A stretch of DNA of 7,416 nucleotides from an uncultured Rikenellaceae bacterium (GTDB lineage Bacteria > Bacteroidota > Bacteroidia > Bacteroidales > Rikenellaceae): the NCBI GenBank assembly GCA_904501625.1, contig CAJGBR010000054.1, positions 1 through 7,416 on the forward strand, given 5' to 3'. Shown piece by piece: positions 6,805 through 7,416 of this stretch. The notes below the pieces were generated by a model that was not told the DNA's origin, did not search any database, and saw only the letters and a program-made list of their open reading frames with translations. How positions within the stretch are numbered: the first letter of the stretch is position 1; each line of letters starts with the position of its first letter. Position numbers and translations under genes: made by a program.

Positions 6805-7286
6805 AAAAGAAGAGTGTCGATCAGGCATTAGCTGTGCTCAGACGGCAATGTGCCAAAATGGAACGTTCGGAGTTTGATGTGAGGAGATCAATGTCACGTT
6901 GGGCTATGACAACTCAGGAGATTCAACAAGTTGTGGATAAGTTAACGGCTGAACGATTCATTGACAATGCACGTTATGCTGAGTCTTTTGTAAGAGATAA
7001 AATTCAATTTGCAGGCTGGGGTAGACGTAGAATTATCAATCAATTGAGACTAAAACAGATTCCCCAATCTGTTATTGATTCGTTGAACTATATGTTCGAA
7101 GAAGAGTGTCTGGATAAACTATCAGAACTGCTTGAAAAAAAATCTCGATTATTGAGAGCGAAAGATCGCTATGATTTCAAAAATAAACTTGTCAGATTTG
7201 GCCTGTATCGCGGATTCGAATTAGATGATGTTTTGTCGGTTGCAACGGCTATTACTGATCGTAAATACTCCGGAAACGAAGATTAA
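6786..7286 (+). CDS. recX: RecX-family regulatory protein
   Basis: RecX binds RecA filaments and usually limits recombinase activity and SOS induction. The protein has 166 residues, typical for the family, and consists of three-helix repeats rich in charged residues. The conserved core is RFIDNARYAESFVRDK (57-72), followed by GWGRRRIINQLRLKQI (77-92), which matches the RecX pattern of D.RfA..fv, G...I...L and GI. The start at 6786 lies inside the end of prmC; a second in-frame ATG at 6798 (Met5) would also overlap prmC and cannot be excluded. recA is not next to it, unlike in some other bacteria. The gene ends in GATTAA, and its stop overlaps the stop of the convergent TonB receptor gene. The family call is good; the direction of its effect on RecA is not visible from sequence. 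Confidence 0.9.
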   Translation: MESKMLKKKSVDQALAVLRRQCAKMERSEFDVRRSMSRWAMTTQEIQQVVDKLTAERFIDNARYAESFVRDKIQFAGWGRRRIINQLRLKQIPQSVIDSLNYMFEEECLDKLSELLEKKSRLLRAKDRYDFKNKLVRFGLYRGFELDDVLSVATAITDRKYSGNED

Positions 7287-7290
7287 TCTT
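7279..7290. repeat. Perfect 12-base palindrome at the convergent stop codons
   Basis: AAGATTAATCTT is identical on both strands and is centred between 7284 and 7285. It contains the last Asp codon and TAA stop of recX on the plus strand and the last Asp codon and TAA stop of the TonB receptor gene on the minus strand. It has no loop or T-tract, so it is not a convincing intrinsic terminator. Confidence 0.6.
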
Positions 7291-7416
7291 GTGTGTTTAT
7301 TCTGAAAATAGCCTTGAGGTTGAATGTCCTTAGTGGTTGTGGGTAGTATTGTGTACTCTCCCAATAGGTGTCAAAAAGATTATCTACGGTCAAGCGTATT
7401 ATTAAATTTTGTTTTG
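7283..7416 (-). CDS. TonB-dependent outer-membrane receptor, C-terminal end only
   Basis: The minus-strand frame is open from the right edge to a TAA at 7285-7283 and gives 43 residues. The segment LTVDNLFDTYW followed by QYYPQPLRTFNLKAIFRI is the typical end of a TonB-dependent receptor: the DNLFD turn before the penultimate strand, then the YPQP.R.F motif and a final amphipathic beta strand with aromatic residues that acts as the outer-membrane insertion signal. A short tail, NTQD, follows. Such receptors import siderophores, cobalamin or glycans using TonB energy. The substrate, the plug domain and any SusD partner lie outside the window. The identification rests only on this C-terminal pattern, so another beta-barrel family is a minor alternative. 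Confidence 0.82.
   Translation of the reverse strand, partial: KQNLIIRLTVDNLFDTYWESTQYYPQPLRTFNLKAIFRINTQD

Noticed and set aside
7287..7416. Apparent 130-base non-coding tail at the right edge
   Set aside because: On the minus strand it reads without interruption as the C-terminus of a TonB-dependent receptor, so it is coding.

Overview
The window looks like chromosomal DNA of a Bacteroidota bacterium, probably Bacteroidales. The DNA is moderately AT-rich and the start codons have no Shine-Dalgarno sequences. Upstream regions carry the phylum-specific -7 box TAnnTTTG. Both edges hold cell-envelope genes common in that group: an RND efflux adaptor lipoprotein on the left and the C-terminus of a TonB-dependent receptor on the right. 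This placement is inferred from motifs, not from a database search.

Layout. Positions 1-1076 (minus) hold most of an RND periplasmic adaptor; its C-terminus runs off the left edge. A 138-base divergent gap (1077-1214) carries back-to-back promoters. Positions 1215-3005 (plus) hold lepA, encoding elongation factor 4. From 5874 down to 3002 (minus) runs a tight four-gene cluster: ribD, rsmE and two half-size chromate-transporter (ChrA-family) genes, with gaps of only 2, 1 and 2 bases. A short divergent region (5875-5958) separates it from prmC (5959-6804, plus), which overlaps recX (6786-7286, plus). Positions 7283-7416 (minus) hold the last 43 codons of a TonB-dependent receptor that extends past the right edge.

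How the genes work together. Several genes concern the ribosome or translation: lepA (GTPase acting on elongating ribosomes), rsmE (16S rRNA methylation) and prmC (release-factor methylation). ribD provides two early steps of riboflavin synthesis and recX modulates RecA. The two ChrA halves probably form one heteromeric inner-membrane transporter. The efflux adaptor and the TonB receptor belong to neighbouring transcription units.

Overall this is a compact, mostly housekeeping region. No mobile element, CRISPR array, RNA gene or clearly new system was found. The points worth a second look are small-scale: a corrected ribD start supported by a promoter box, overlapping divergent promoters, two convergent gene pairs that each overlap by exactly four bases (one at a perfect 12-base palindrome), and the tandem ChrA pair attached to a riboflavin/rRNA-modification operon.
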